DNA of 56,766 nucleotides from JBKEHD01 sp046710445 (GTDB lineage: Bacteria > Pseudomonadota > Alphaproteobacteria > Rickettsiales > Midichloriaceae). Shown here piece after piece: positions 43,166 to 52,474 of the stretch. The notes beneath the pieces were generated by a model. The model saw nothing but the letters and a program-made list of their open reading frames with translations. It did not search any database and was not told where the DNA came from. The stretch lies in contig JBKEHD010000002.1 of NCBI GenBank assembly GCA_046710445.1, positions 1 through 56,766 on the forward strand, in the 5' to 3' direction. The position numbers and the translations under genes are program-made. Positions within the stretch are counted from its first letter, which is position 1. Every line of letters begins with the position of its first letter.

Positions 43166-44530
43166 TTATTTTTTTAGATTAAATAACTTGTATAACTCTC
43201 TTATGTGCTTTATCTCAATTATATCTATATTGCAAGGAAACTTTTTTCTTTGTGCAGGAATTATTGCTTTTTTAAATCCCAATTTATGTGCTTCTGATAA
43301 TCTGTTTTCTATGTGGCTAACTTGTCTTATTTCTCCAGAGAGTCCTATTTCTCCACAAAAAATTGTCATTCTATCTATTCCAATGTCGTAATTTGCAGAT
43401 ATCAAAGAGGCGATAACTGCTAAATCTGCAGCAGTTTCTGTAATTTTCAATCCTCCAACTACGTTTAAATAGACCTCCTTGTTCATCAAATTAATATTCA
43501 TTTTTGAATTTAATACAGCAATTAGCATGGCTAATCTGTTGTGATCCCAGCCAATTGTTGCTCTTCTTGGGGTTGGTAAAAAGCTTTGTGCTACCAATGA
43601 CTGTATTTCCAATAAAATGGTTCTGGTTCCCTCAATGCTTGGAAAAATACAAGATCCCTGTTTTTCTACTTCATCTTTTTCTTGGTGCAAAAATATCTCA
43701 GATGGATTTGAAACTTCCTCCAATCCTTTTTCAGTCATTTCAAAAAGAGCTATTTCATTTGTTGATCCGTATCTGTTTTTTGTTGCTCGTACAATTCTGA
43801 ATTGTTGAGTATGTTCTCCTTCAAATGATAAAACAACATCAACCATATGCTCTAGCAATTTTGGACCAGCTATTTGACCATCCTTTGTTATGTGACCAAT
43901 CAATATTAAAGTTACATTATTTTTTTTGCAAATTTGTATTAATTCATGAGTACAAACTCTTATTTGACTTACTGTTCCTGGAGGAGAATCAAGTTTTTCG
44001 AAGTATAAAGTTTGTATAGAATCAACAACAAGTAAGGATGGTTTATTTTTAGTGATGATAAGTAACAATTGCTCCAAGGAAGTGATGTTAACAATTAAAA
44101 TCTCATTATTTGATATGTTTAATCTATTAGCACGCAATTTGATTTGTGATAATGCTTCTTCACCGCTGACATATATCGTTGAATATTCTTTATTAGCTAA
44201 TTTATCGCATAGCTCTAATATTAAAGTAGATTTTCCTATTCCAGGTTCTCCTGTTAATAAAATTGCCGATCCTTGAACAATACCACCGCCTAGCAATCTA
44301 TTAACTTCTTGTATTTTTGAATCAATTCTCGAAAAAGTAATGCTTACATCTGATAAATTTGATAGCTCTACAGTGCTTTTTTGAGTGTTTTTTAATATAT
44401 TATTTGAAATTTTTGAATTCAACAACTCTTCTTCAATATTCCCCCATTTCCCACATTCAGAACATTTTCCTTGCCATTTTTTAAATACTGCACCACAATC
44501 TGTACAAGTGAATATCTTGTTTTTACTCAT
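43166..44530 (-). CDS. radA: DNA repair protein RadA (Sms)
   Basis: Hexameric helicase aiding branch migration in recombination. About 454 residues from ATG 44530, which gives the normal MSKNKIFTCTDCG start. Zinc finger CTDCGAVFKKWQGKCSECG, Walker A GEPGIGKST, Walker B LLVVDSIQT, and a C-terminal Lon-like domain (LNVVGGLKITETAADLAV). The RadA-specific motif KNRFG reads KNRYG here, an uncommon but conservative change. Its start is 24 bases from the divergent cyclo-ligase gene. Confidence 0.94.
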   Translation of the reverse strand: MSKNKIFTCTDCGAVFKKWQGKCSECGKWGNIEEELLNSKISNNILKNTQKSTVELSNLSDVSITFSRIDSKIQEVNRLLGGGIVQGSAILLTGEPGIGKSTLILELCDKLANKEYSTIYVSGEEALSQIKLRANRLNISNNEILIVNITSLEQLLLIITKNKPSLLVVDSIQTLYFEKLDSPPGTVSQIRVCTHELIQICKKNNVTLILIGHITKDGQIAGPKLLEHMVDVVLSFEGEHTQQFRIVRATKNRYGSTNEIALFEMTEKGLEEVSNPSEIFLHQEKDEVEKQGSCIFPSIEGTRTILLEIQSLVAQSFLPTPRRATIGWDHNRLAMLIAVLNSKMNINLMNKEVYLNVVGGLKITETAADLAVIASLISANYDIGIDRMTIFCGEIGLSGEIRQVSHIENRLSEAHKLGFKKAIIPAQRKKFPCNIDIIEIKHIRELYKLFNLKK

Positions 44531-44554
44531 CAAAATTAAATTTATCAAAAGAAA

Positions 44555-45115
44555 ATGAATGGTACCTTAATTCCTAAGAAAAAACTACGAGAAAGATTGA
44601 TAAAAAAGAGAGGTGATTACGATAAATATGAGCTAGATATTAAATCACAATTAATTTATAAAAATTTTTTTCATAAGGTGAATGAGGAGTACATAAAAAC
44701 TAATAATATAATTGTTATAGCGGGTTATTTTCCAATTAAAAATGAAGTTAATATTCTCCCCATATTAGAAGAATTACGGAATATAAAGGTTGTTGTTTGT
44801 TTGCCAAAAATTTTTGATAATGATTTGAAATTTTGCGAATGGAAAAGATCAGATATATTAATTAAAAATAAATTTCAAATTAAAGAGCCGGAAATTCCAA
44901 TAATAAGAAAGCCAGATTTAGTTATTGTTCCGGTAGTGGGTTTTGATGAAAATCATAATAGATTGGGTTATGGTTCAGGATATTATGATAGGGCGTTATC
45001 GAGTATGAATGGAGTGATTAAATTGGGTGTAGCCTATGATTTTCAAAAGGTGACGAGTATACCTAAAGAAAATCATGATATAAAACTTGATATTATGATA
45101 ACGGATGTAGTGTAA
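44555..45115 (+). CDS. 5-formyltetrahydrofolate cyclo-ligase family protein
   Basis: Converts 5-formyl-THF to 5,10-methenyl-THF with ATP. 186 residues, full length. Start KKKLRERLIKKR, middle PKPxD-type IRKPDLVIVPVVGFDENHNR and the nucleotide loop RLGYGSGYYDRAL (usually GYGGGYYDR). The next gene on the strand is folE, so two pterin/folate genes are neighbours, although folE has its own likely promoter. Confidence 0.9.
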   Translation: MNGTLIPKKKLRERLIKKRGDYDKYELDIKSQLIYKNFFHKVNEEYIKTNNIIVIAGYFPIKNEVNILPILEELRNIKVVVCLPKIFDNDLKFCEWKRSDILIKNKFQIKEPEIPIIRKPDLVIVPVVGFDENHNRLGYGSGYYDRALSSMNGVIKLGVAYDFQKVTSIPKENHDIKLDIMITDVV

Positions 45116-45165
45116 ATATGCATAAGTAAATTTTATATATGAGTGCAAAAATGAAAATTTAATGC

Positions 45166-45171
45166 TATAAT
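45166..45171 (+). promoter_or_regulatory. Probable extended -10 promoter before folE
   Basis: A perfect TATAAT preceded by TGC (tgcTATAAT) lies 31 bases before the folE ATG. No good -35 is seen at the right distance, which is acceptable for extended -10 promoters. It would serve folE and the following ABC genes. Confidence 0.5.
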
Positions 45172-45201
45172 GACGGGTTATTTTATTTTTTAACATAATT
45201 T

Positions 45202-45810
45202 ATGTATTCAAAATCAATAGATATTTCTAATGAAGGTAATGCTGATATATCTGAAGAAAAGGCTAAAAAAGCTGTTGTAGATTTATTAAAGTGGATAGGA
45301 GAAGATCCAGAGAGGGAAGGGTTGAAAGATACTCCAAGTAGAGTTATAGAGAGTTATAGAGAGTATTTCTCTGGATATCAATATGACCCTGAAGAGATTT
45401 TAAAAAAAACATTTTCAGAAACTTCTGGTTATCAGGAAATGATTTTATTGAAAGATATAGATGTATATTCACATTGTGAACATCATATGGCACCAATAAA
45501 AGGCAAAGCAAGTGTTGCATATTATCCTCGATCACGCGTTATAGGTATTAGTAAAATTGCTAGAGTGGTGGAAATTTATTCTAAGCGTTTACAAATTCAA
45601 GAGAGGTTAACTTCTCAAATAGCTGAAGCCTTGGATAAACATTTAAATCCAATAGGTGTTGCTGTGCATATACAAGCAAAGCATGATTGCATGAGTAGTA
45701 GGGGTATAAATCAAAGAAATACTTTTATGGAAACTAGTGCATTTACTGGGTGTTTCAATTTAGACCCTGAGATAAAAAGTAATTTTTTTCAAATGATATT
45801 TAAAAAATAA
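45202..45810 (+). CDS. folE: GTP cyclohydrolase I
   Basis: Turns GTP into dihydroneopterin triphosphate, the first step to folate (and a branch point to queuosine). 202 residues. Core motifs: DPEREGLKDTPSRVIESY, DVYSHCEHHMAPIKGKASVAY with the first zinc Cys and His, GISKIARVVEIYSKRLQIQE, and HDCMSSRGI with the second zinc Cys. It starts a run with three ABC transporter genes, the first only 1 base after its stop. Confidence 0.96.
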   Translation: MYSKSIDISNEGNADISEEKAKKAVVDLLKWIGEDPEREGLKDTPSRVIESYREYFSGYQYDPEEILKKTFSETSGYQEMILLKDIDVYSHCEHHMAPIKGKASVAYYPRSRVIGISKIARVVEIYSKRLQIQERLTSQIAEALDKHLNPIGVAVHIQAKHDCMSSRGINQRNTFMETSAFTGCFNLDPEIKSNFFQMIFKK

Positions 45811-45811
45811 T

Positions 45812-46732
45812 ATGCGCAATATATATCTTAAAACACTATGTCTTTTATTTCTTTTTTGTATGCCATTTGTATATGCTAAAGAGGTGAAGAAGATAGCAAT
45901 TATACTTCCAATGGAACATAAGGCTATGGTTGAAATAGTTGATGGATTTAAAGAAGAGCTAATAAAAAGAATGCCAATTGATAAATATGAGCTTTCTATT
46001 TTTAATGCTCAAGGAGATCAGAATTTATCTAAGATTATTTTTCAACAGATAGCTAGTCAAAATTTTGATATAATTGTCCCTATAGGTACAACAATTACAC
46101 AATTTGCAATCAAGAAATTTCAAAAGGATAAACAGATCATCAGCATAGCGGCTGAGATTGATGCTAATGAAATAAAATCTTCAGAAAATCTTTATGTGAT
46201 CAATGATGTTGTTTCTATGGAAAGTTTTGTTAAATTCATCAAATCTTCTTTGGGAACAATGCAAAATTTAACTGTAATAAGAAGTAATGAACCAAGGATA
46301 TATAATCAAACACAAGATTTAGAAAAGGTATTGAAAAAATATGGAGTTTCTTTGCAAGTTTTAGAAATTCATAATATGAGTGAGTTATATTCTTCTATAA
46401 AAAGTATTAAAAAAGATTCGCAAGGTATAATAGTATTAAAAGATCATTTGGTTGTAAGCGGTATATCAAGTATTGTAAAAGAAGCAAAAAAATTAGATAT
46501 TCCAACGATTTGTTCTGATGAAGGGAGTGTGTTTTCTGGATGTGATATAGCTCTTGGAGTAAAGGAGAAAGATATGGGTGTTGCTGCTGGAAAAATTGCT
46601 TTTTATATGCTAGAGAAAAAACAAATAAACAAAGAAGAGATTTTAGATTTGGATACAATAGTGTTTTTTAGGAAAAATTTTAAATCAAAAATTGCTTTTG
46701 ATTCTTCTGTAAAAACAATGTTGATCAATTAG
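45812..46732 (+). CDS. ABC transporter substrate-binding protein (TrpX/COG2984-like)
   Basis: 306 residues. A type I signal peptide (LCLLFLFCMPFVYA) predicts a soluble periplasmic protein. It matches the COG2984 group: KKIAIILPMEHKAMVEIVDGF, then NFDIIVPIGTTITQFA and SDEGSVFSGCDIALGV near the end. Related systems import tryptophan or other aromatic compounds in Gram-positives (TrpXYZ); in this organism the substrate is unknown. It forms a complete importer with the next two genes and is linked to folE. Confidence 0.85.
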   Translation: MRNIYLKTLCLLFLFCMPFVYAKEVKKIAIILPMEHKAMVEIVDGFKEELIKRMPIDKYELSIFNAQGDQNLSKIIFQQIASQNFDIIVPIGTTITQFAIKKFQKDKQIISIAAEIDANEIKSSENLYVINDVVSMESFVKFIKSSLGTMQNLTVIRSNEPRIYNQTQDLEKVLKKYGVSLQVLEIHNMSELYSSIKSIKKDSQGIIVLKDHLVVSGISSIVKEAKKLDIPTICSDEGSVFSGCDIALGVKEKDMGVAAGKIAFYMLEKKQINKEEILDLDTIVFFRKNFKSKIAFDSSVKTMLIN

Positions 46733-46736
46733 AGAT

Positions 46737-47612
46737 ATGCTTGGAATATTTTTAGATACTGCGTATCAAAGTCTGATATTATTGCCTTTGGTGATTGGTA
46801 TATATATATCTTATAAATTGATGAATATTACTGATTTGACGGTTGAAGGGAGTTATGTTTTGGGAGCTGCTGTATTTTCAAAATTGCTCATAAATGGATA
46901 TCATCCCTTTATGTGTACAAGTGTTGGAATTATGGCTGGTGTTATTTCTGGATTTATTGTTGGGTACATACAAAAAGACGATAAAGTAGATCCTTTGATA
47001 GCAGGGATTTTAATGATATTTATGATGTATAGTGTGAATTTGCAAATTATGGATGCACCTAATCTTCATGTTCATAATTTAGTAACCTTTCCTGAGATTT
47101 TTGATTCAATTTATCCTAATCACGGTGATACAATCCTTATCCTAATTTCAGCTTTTTTTAGCGTTATTGTTAGTATCTTGATAATAAAAAGTGTATTTGG
47201 TCTGAAATTAAGAAGTTATGGGATTAATAAAGCTCTGCTTTATAGATTGGGAAATAATCCTGAGAAATATAGATTTTTAGGTTTAGGTTTGAGCAATGGT
47301 CTTGCAGCATTGAGTGGTATAACAACCGTTCAAATATACGGATTTGCTGATGTTAATATGGGTTTTGGGATAGCACTTATTTCAATAGCTGCATTACTTA
47401 TCGGCATGCATGTGACAAAAAAAATGTTTGCAAATAATATATATTCTGTAACAAAAGATATATTTGCCTGTTTTGTTGGTATACTTTTATATCATCTAGC
47501 AGTAGCAATTTTTTTAAAAATAGGTATAAATCCTATGAACTTAAAATTGTTAATTGGTTTGTTTTTAATACTGCTTATGAAAATATTCACTAGCAGTAGG
47601 AAGGGGGTATGA
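46737..47612 (+). CDS. ABC transporter permease (TrpY/COG4120-like)
   Basis: 291 residues with about eight membrane segments. Features of the COG4120 permease group include NITDLTVEGSYVLGAAVFSKLL, the segment SNGLAALSGITTVQIYGFADVNMG and FGIALISIAALLIG. Unlike many importers there is no second permease gene, so it likely works as a homodimer. It starts 4 bases after the binding protein and overlaps the ATPase gene by 4 bases. Confidence 0.88.
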   Translation: MLGIFLDTAYQSLILLPLVIGIYISYKLMNITDLTVEGSYVLGAAVFSKLLINGYHPFMCTSVGIMAGVISGFIVGYIQKDDKVDPLIAGILMIFMMYSVNLQIMDAPNLHVHNLVTFPEIFDSIYPNHGDTILILISAFFSVIVSILIIKSVFGLKLRSYGINKALLYRLGNNPEKYRFLGLGLSNGLAALSGITTVQIYGFADVNMGFGIALISIAALLIGMHVTKKMFANNIYSVTKDIFACFVGILLYHLAVAIFLKIGINPMNLKLLIGLFLILLMKIFTSSRKGV

Positions 47613-48334
47613 TGAACTCAGTATTGGAAATCAAAAATTTGACATATGTTTTGCAAAAGAATAAACAGAAAATTCTTGATAATATATCACTAAGCATTAA
47701 TCCTGGAGATTTCATTGTAATCATTGGTCATAACGGATCAGGAAAAAGTACATTCTTGAAAACTATAAATAGAGATATCGATTGTTATTCTGGAGACATT
47801 TTATTTAATGGTAAATCTATTACTTCAGTACCCAATAAAATTTGCTCTAAAAAAATTTTTAAAATCACTCAAAATCTTTCAGAAAATTTATTTGAAGAGC
47901 TAAGTGTATATGAAAATTTTTTACTCTATACAAATAGAGGGGCTGGTTCTAGCGGATTTGTTGATAAGCAAGAGTGTATAGAGGTTTTAAATTCTTATAA
48001 TATAAGCGTAAAACTTGATCAGAAGGTTTTGAATCTTTCAGGTGGGCAAAAGCAGACATTGGCAATAGCTTTGTCGCTATTATATCCCCCAGATATTTTA
48101 TTGCTCGATGAGCATACATCTGCACTTGATCCAAAGATAGCAAAGAAGATAATGCAAATCACAACAGATGCAATTTCAAAGCATAAAATGACCTGTATAA
48201 TGGTGACACATAATATAGATCAAGCATTGGAATATGGTAGCAAGATATATTCTATGCAAGACGGTGTCTTGAAATATTTTTCTGATGATAAGAAAAATAT
48301 ATCAAAAAAAGAGATATTAAAAAACTGCTTCTAA
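47609..48334 (+). CDS. ABC transporter ATP-binding protein (TrpZ/COG1101-like)
   Basis: 241 residues. Walker A GHNGSGKST (about 38-46), Q-loop at KITQNLSEN, signature LNLSGGQKQTLA, Walker B ILLLDEHTSALDP and switch His in VTHNIDQA. The COG1101 trait LDEHTSALDP, with His in place of Pro after the Walker B Glu, is kept. It energises the importer formed with the two preceding genes. Confidence 0.93.
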   Translation: MMNSVLEIKNLTYVLQKNKQKILDNISLSINPGDFIVIIGHNGSGKSTFLKTINRDIDCYSGDILFNGKSITSVPNKICSKKIFKITQNLSENLFEELSVYENFLLYTNRGAGSSGFVDKQECIEVLNSYNISVKLDQKVLNLSGGQKQTLAIALSLLYPPDILLLDEHTSALDPKIAKKIMQITTDAISKHKMTCIMVTHNIDQALEYGSKIYSMQDGVLKYFSDDKKNISKKEILKNCF

Positions 48335-48391
48335 ATTTGGCACGGATATTGCTTCTAGTCTTGTAATAATAAATTATTTTAGTATTTAGTT

Positions 48392-50080
48392 ATGAGTTCG
48401 AAAGGAATTACAGCTGCTATGTCAGGAATGAGAACGGTAGAAGATGTCACTGGTAATGTTGGTATAAACTTAAGTAACGCAAATACACCAGGCTTTAAAG
48501 AATTTGATGCTTTTTTGATTAGTACAACAAATAAGTATAATGGTGGAGTTACATCAAAAAGTGCGATTAATACAGATAAACAAGGAGAGATTCTAAAAAC
48601 AGAAAAAGAATTCGATTATGCTATAGAAGGCAGAGGATTTTTTCCCGTTGAATGTAATGGAGAAAAAAGATTTACTGCAGCGGGTGGTTTTAATCCTGAT
48701 AATGATGGGTATTTACGTGGTGTAAATGGATGTTATTTATTAGCTGGAAACTATATATCCGGAGAAACTATTAGAAAAACTTCAATAGAAAAAGATTCAG
48801 CTAATTTTGGTAAAGTGAAAATACCTGTAGGTGATTTAATTAAAGGAACAGCAACCAGTACAGTTGATGCAAAAGTGGTTTTGAGTGCAGAGCAATTAGC
48901 TGTTGGTGGTGGTACAATAAAAATAACTGCCCCTACTGGTGCAGGAAATAGCTTTACGATGACTTTTTATCAAAAAAAAGGGGATAATGATGTTACTAGC
49001 AAAATTCTGACATTTCAGATGGATGGTGCTGCTACCTCTGCGATTATTCCTGGAGCTATACAGTATACTAATCAAGCGGATTTTGAGACTAAATTAGAGA
49101 GTAATGCAGGGATATATTTTGATTCTGTAACTGGTGGATCTGGTGCTAAAGAATTCGCTTTGCATGGCTCATTAAATAATAATGTTAGGCTGAAATTTGA
49201 TATTACTAGTGCTGGTGGTGCTATGATGCCTAGTATTGAAGAATATGCTAATGGTGCATTTGGTACACCATTCACTCCTACTCTTGGTAGTTTTATTAGT
49301 TCACCGTATAATGCAGCAGATCCAGCAAATAACATGACTGGTGGGAAGTATAAGGCAGATTTCGAAGATGAATTCCCTATATATGATTCTCTTGGTGGAA
49401 AACATGTGGCGTTTGCAGCATTTAAGAAGACAGATGTGGATAAATATACCGTGGAAATTTATACAAAAACACAAGTTAATGGTAATAAAACACCTATAGC
49501 TGCAGGGGTTGTAAGCTTTGATTCTCAAGGTAAGATGTTTGGTGTTCCTGTCGCATTTTCTGGCGTTACTTCTCCAATTAATATAGCAGATTCTTTGAAA
49601 TTTACATGGGATCCAGGAAGAACTAAAGCAGATCCTACTGAATTGAAGATAAATTGGGAGAAAATGGAGATGTTTGGAAAAAATAATTTGGGAGATTTTG
49701 ATTCTAATGGAAATACTCCAGGAACATTATCAAGCACAAGTGTAGATCAGTACGGCAATATAGTTGGTTCGTATACCAATGGTATGCAACAATTCATTGC
49801 TGCTGTACCAGTTGTTACATTCAAAAATCCTGAGAAGTTGGAGAATGAAAGTGGTACAGTGTTTCTTGAAACAGCAGATTCTGGAGCAGCAAAATATAAT
49901 GTATCTGGTAATCAAGGAGTAGGTAAAGTAGTTGGCGGTAATATAAGTTCTTCTAACGCAGATTCAACAGAAAATATGACATTGTTGATGAGAATGCAAA
50001 GGTTGTATTCTTATAACGCAAAAGCATATGGAATGATGAACAGAATGGAAGATGATTTATTGAACGTGATTCGTGTATAA
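48392..50080 (+). CDS. flgE: Flagellar hook protein FlgE-like
   Basis: 562 residues. N-terminal axial motif SGMRTVEDVTGNVGINLSNA continuing NTPGFKEFDAF, the FlgE/FlgF/FlgG rod-hook signature (usually LSGLxxxxxxLDVxxNNIANxNTxGFK), and the C-terminal heptad part NMTLLMRMQRLYSYNAKAYG ending in a helix. The middle (about 130-430) is the variable surface domain. Glu and Val replace residues normally strict in the N-terminal helix. No other flagellar gene is in the window, so the gene stands isolated as it does in several flagellum-encoding Rickettsiales. Confidence 0.85.
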   Translation: MSSKGITAAMSGMRTVEDVTGNVGINLSNANTPGFKEFDAFLISTTNKYNGGVTSKSAINTDKQGEILKTEKEFDYAIEGRGFFPVECNGEKRFTAAGGFNPDNDGYLRGVNGCYLLAGNYISGETIRKTSIEKDSANFGKVKIPVGDLIKGTATSTVDAKVVLSAEQLAVGGGTIKITAPTGAGNSFTMTFYQKKGDNDVTSKILTFQMDGAATSAIIPGAIQYTNQADFETKLESNAGIYFDSVTGGSGAKEFALHGSLNNNVRLKFDITSAGGAMMPSIEEYANGAFGTPFTPTLGSFISSPYNAADPANNMTGGKYKADFEDEFPIYDSLGGKHVAFAAFKKTDVDKYTVEIYTKTQVNGNKTPIAAGVVSFDSQGKMFGVPVAFSGVTSPINIADSLKFTWDPGRTKADPTELKINWEKMEMFGKNNLGDFDSNGNTPGTLSSTSVDQYGNIVGSYTNGMQQFIAAVPVVTFKNPEKLENESGTVFLETADSGAAKYNVSGNQGVGKVVGGNISSSNADSTENMTLLMRMQRLYSYNAKAYGMMNRMEDDLLNVIRV

Positions 50081-50086
50081 ATAATA

Positions 50087-51391
50087 TTAATGCCATTCAA
50101 GCATAGGTGTTATAGGATTTTCAGATATAATGCCTATGTCTTCATTAAACGGTATAAAATCGCTGTAATAACACATATTATGAATGTTATCTAATGTTGA
50201 GTACATAATAGTGATACACTTATCAAATTTACTAACTGCTTCTTCTTCATTAAGATTATTTTGCTGTGAAATGAGTTCTTTTATACACTTAGAAACATCT
50301 GTTTCCTCTTCTTCTTGAGGATCATAAAATTGCTTATAAAAATAATAGCCTGATAATGTAATTGATGCATAAAAAATTATATTTTTTGTAGTGGCTGATA
50401 GATATTCTTGAGATGTATGTATGGGTGATGTTATACTTTTAGCGGCTGTACCAAAAAGATACACAAAGAATATATTAGCAATTAATTTGGAAACAAAATC
50501 AAACGAATAAGTTGATACAATAGGAAGTATAAGATCTTCGTTTGAAGATAAAATTTTATTTAGATAGTTTGCTTTTTTATATGTAGTATCATGCGATGTA
50601 AATTCTTCAAAAGTAAAATTAAGATCATTATAAGTATATAATATTTTTGGAGTGTATAATAATTCCATAAATTTTATATTCAGTATATTTCCATAATAAA
50701 TAAAATTTTTAGATGTGATATTGCAGTCTTTCAATGTAGTTCCTAAATAATCTACAAATAAATTTTTTGGTATAGCCGATTGAAAGCTTTCCTTTATCAA
50801 ATCTTTATTTGTATTTTGGAAAAGAAATTTGTACCATATGAGATGAGTATTGCCTATTTCCTGTCTATTCTCGCCAGATATCAATATGAATCTTGAAGTA
50901 ATATCAGCAATGAAATTTGCTATTTTAAAACTTTTATCTAAATCATAAAAATGCTTATTAAATATATTTGAAAATTTATTTTGCTCTATAATAGAAAATT
51001 CTTGAAATTTTTTGCTGTTTTTTATGGATTTTTGAAAAATTTGTTTTTCTGAAGAATATATAGATTCAATTGATGATATTATTGATAATTTTATACTTAG
51101 TTTTGTTAGTGCAGATAATGTTGTAAATCCATCTTTATGATATTCGCCATGTGAAATTTTATCACCTTTATAACCGCCATAAATTTCAGGTATAATTTTT
51201 GCTCCATCTTTAAATATAGCATTTGAAGATGGATTATTACTAGATTTATATCCGATCTCACTTGATACCATTTCAAGGATTGTTTGAAAAACAGAGATCG
51301 TAAGTAATTCTTTTAAATTTGGTGATTGGATAAAACAATATCTTACCACAAGCATAATGCTTTTCTGTAATTTAATTAAAAACACAACCAC
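50087..51391 (-). CDS. Large unknown protein with central membrane segments
   Basis: 434 residues from a GTG start, or 422 from ATG 51355. I do not recognise it. Hydrophobic segments lie around residues 300-325 (FVSKLIANIFFVYLFGTAA) and 345-365 (IIFYASITLSGYYFY); the N-terminal 280 residues are polar and rich in Ile, Lys, Asn and Phe, and the last 65 are acidic with EEEETDVSK. No signal peptide. The gene is convergent with flgE, 6 bases away. The overall build, polar region, paired membrane segments and acidic tail, is seen in secreted or membrane-inserted proteins of intracellular bacteria; that is conjecture. Confidence 0.55.
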   Translation of the reverse strand: MVVFLIKLQKSIMLVVRYCFIQSPNLKELLTISVFQTILEMVSSEIGYKSSNNPSSNAIFKDGAKIIPEIYGGYKGDKISHGEYHKDGFTTLSALTKLSIKLSIISSIESIYSSEKQIFQKSIKNSKKFQEFSIIEQNKFSNIFNKHFYDLDKSFKIANFIADITSRFILISGENRQEIGNTHLIWYKFLFQNTNKDLIKESFQSAIPKNLFVDYLGTTLKDCNITSKNFIYYGNILNIKFMELLYTPKILYTYNDLNFTFEEFTSHDTTYKKANYLNKILSSNEDLILPIVSTYSFDFVSKLIANIFFVYLFGTAAKSITSPIHTSQEYLSATTKNIIFYASITLSGYYFYKQFYDPQEEEETDVSKCIKELISQQNNLNEEEAVSKFDKCITIMYSTLDNIHNMCYYSDFIPFNEDIGIISENPITPMLEWH

Positions 51392-51559
51392 CTACTACTT
51401 TCTTTGTGGTATATTAACATATTTTATGGCAAATAACAACCATACCTTTCTTTTTGAAAAAAGTTTTTTATGAATGTTGTGATAAACAAAAGGCTGAATT
51501 ATCTAAATATAATTTGTTTTTATAATTATATCAGGCTACTACGTTAAGTATTATAGTTT

Positions 51560-52309
51560 TTATAGTTCATCAATATCTATTGGTAAATAAGTCTCAGAAT
51601 CTAATAATTCTGGCCCGCTTTGGTCAAAAAGAAACTTGTCACCGCCTCCAATATAATCCCAACAAAGAGGTTCAAATTCTTTAATATCTCTTGTAGTCAT
51701 AAAAAATAATTTTGTTAAAGTCACTGAAACTTTCCATGCTACAATTTCTAGATTTGCGGTCATAACGCCTTCGTTATCATGCTTTTGAGGGCAATGATGA
51801 AAAAATCTAGCTACATTGCCGTACTCTTTTGCATCTATTTTTGTACCGTCATTGTTTAAAATAATATAAGAAGTATCAAGAATTTTAGTACCCATAGGTT
51901 TTCTTTCTCCCACGTACTCTGCAATTATACTTCTTTCTTTCAGAGCAGAGTAACTAGATATACCGAGACCTATTTTTGGAGAAATGGTATGTAGAACAAG
52001 TAAGTCCTTAGGGTTGGTTTCTGTTCCGTAATGTATTTTTCCAGTTTCCGTAAATTTCAGTGGAAAAGCTATAGGCATTTTTTCGTGTTCAGAACGAAAA
52101 CTCTCTGCTTCCTTAACAGACTTACTAAGATCATCACATAAAAGGACAAATCCAAATTTAGCTTTTACTTCTTTTACTGTTAAAGGTACATACTCCAATT
52201 CTGGAGATAAAATTTGACTTGGAGAGTAATAGATATAACATTCGTCTGATTTATGATAAAATGGTTTTACCGATTTCTCAAAAGCGTCATTATGTTGTTT
52301 ATTTGTCAT
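51560..52309 (-). CDS. SET-domain protein, candidate lysine methyltransferase
   Basis: 249 residues from ATG 52309, chosen because a promoter (-10 TATATT, -35 TTGACT) and an AGGG ribosome binding site lie upstream; a longer frame to 52375 exists. The C-terminal half is a SET domain: GLGISSYSAL (114-123), IAEYVGERK (129-137), GNVARFFHHC (164-173, the NHxC motif as HHC), NLEIVAWKV and the cofactor/Tyr part EFEPLCWDYIG (211-221). SET enzymes methylate protein lysines with S-adenosylmethionine. The first 110 residues are unknown. It is divergent from virD4, the type IV secretion coupling gene, so an exported effector is plausible. Confidence 0.85.
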   Translation of the reverse strand: MTNKQHNDAFEKSVKPFYHKSDECYIYYSPSQILSPELEYVPLTVKEVKAKFGFVLLCDDLSKSVKEAESFRSEHEKMPIAFPLKFTETGKIHYGTETNPKDLLVLHTISPKIGLGISSYSALKERSIIAEYVGERKPMGTKILDTSYIILNNDGTKIDAKEYGNVARFFHHCPQKHDNEGVMTANLEIVAWKVSVTLTKLFFMTTRDIKEFEPLCWDYIGGGDKFLFDQSGPELLDSETYLPIDIDEL

Positions 52310-52337
52310 ATTTAAATACCCTATACTACACAGCACA

Positions 52338-52365
52338 AATATAATTAATATGTTGCTCAAGTCAA
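52338..52365 (-). promoter_or_regulatory. Probable sigma-70 promoter of the SET gene
   Basis: On the - strand TTGACT (52365-52360) and TATATT (52343-52338) are spaced by 16 bases, each five of six to consensus. Transcription would start near 52331, 22 bases before ATG 52309, and leave AGGG nine bases upstream of the ATG. It lies in the shared gap before virD4. Confidence 0.5.
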
Positions 52366-52474
52366 GTATAATCATCGATCTGAATATGTAAAAAAAATTA
52401 TTTTTTATTAATCCTTTAAATTATTAATATTTATATATATATTAGTATGTATATTTAATTTGTATTCGCTGTTT

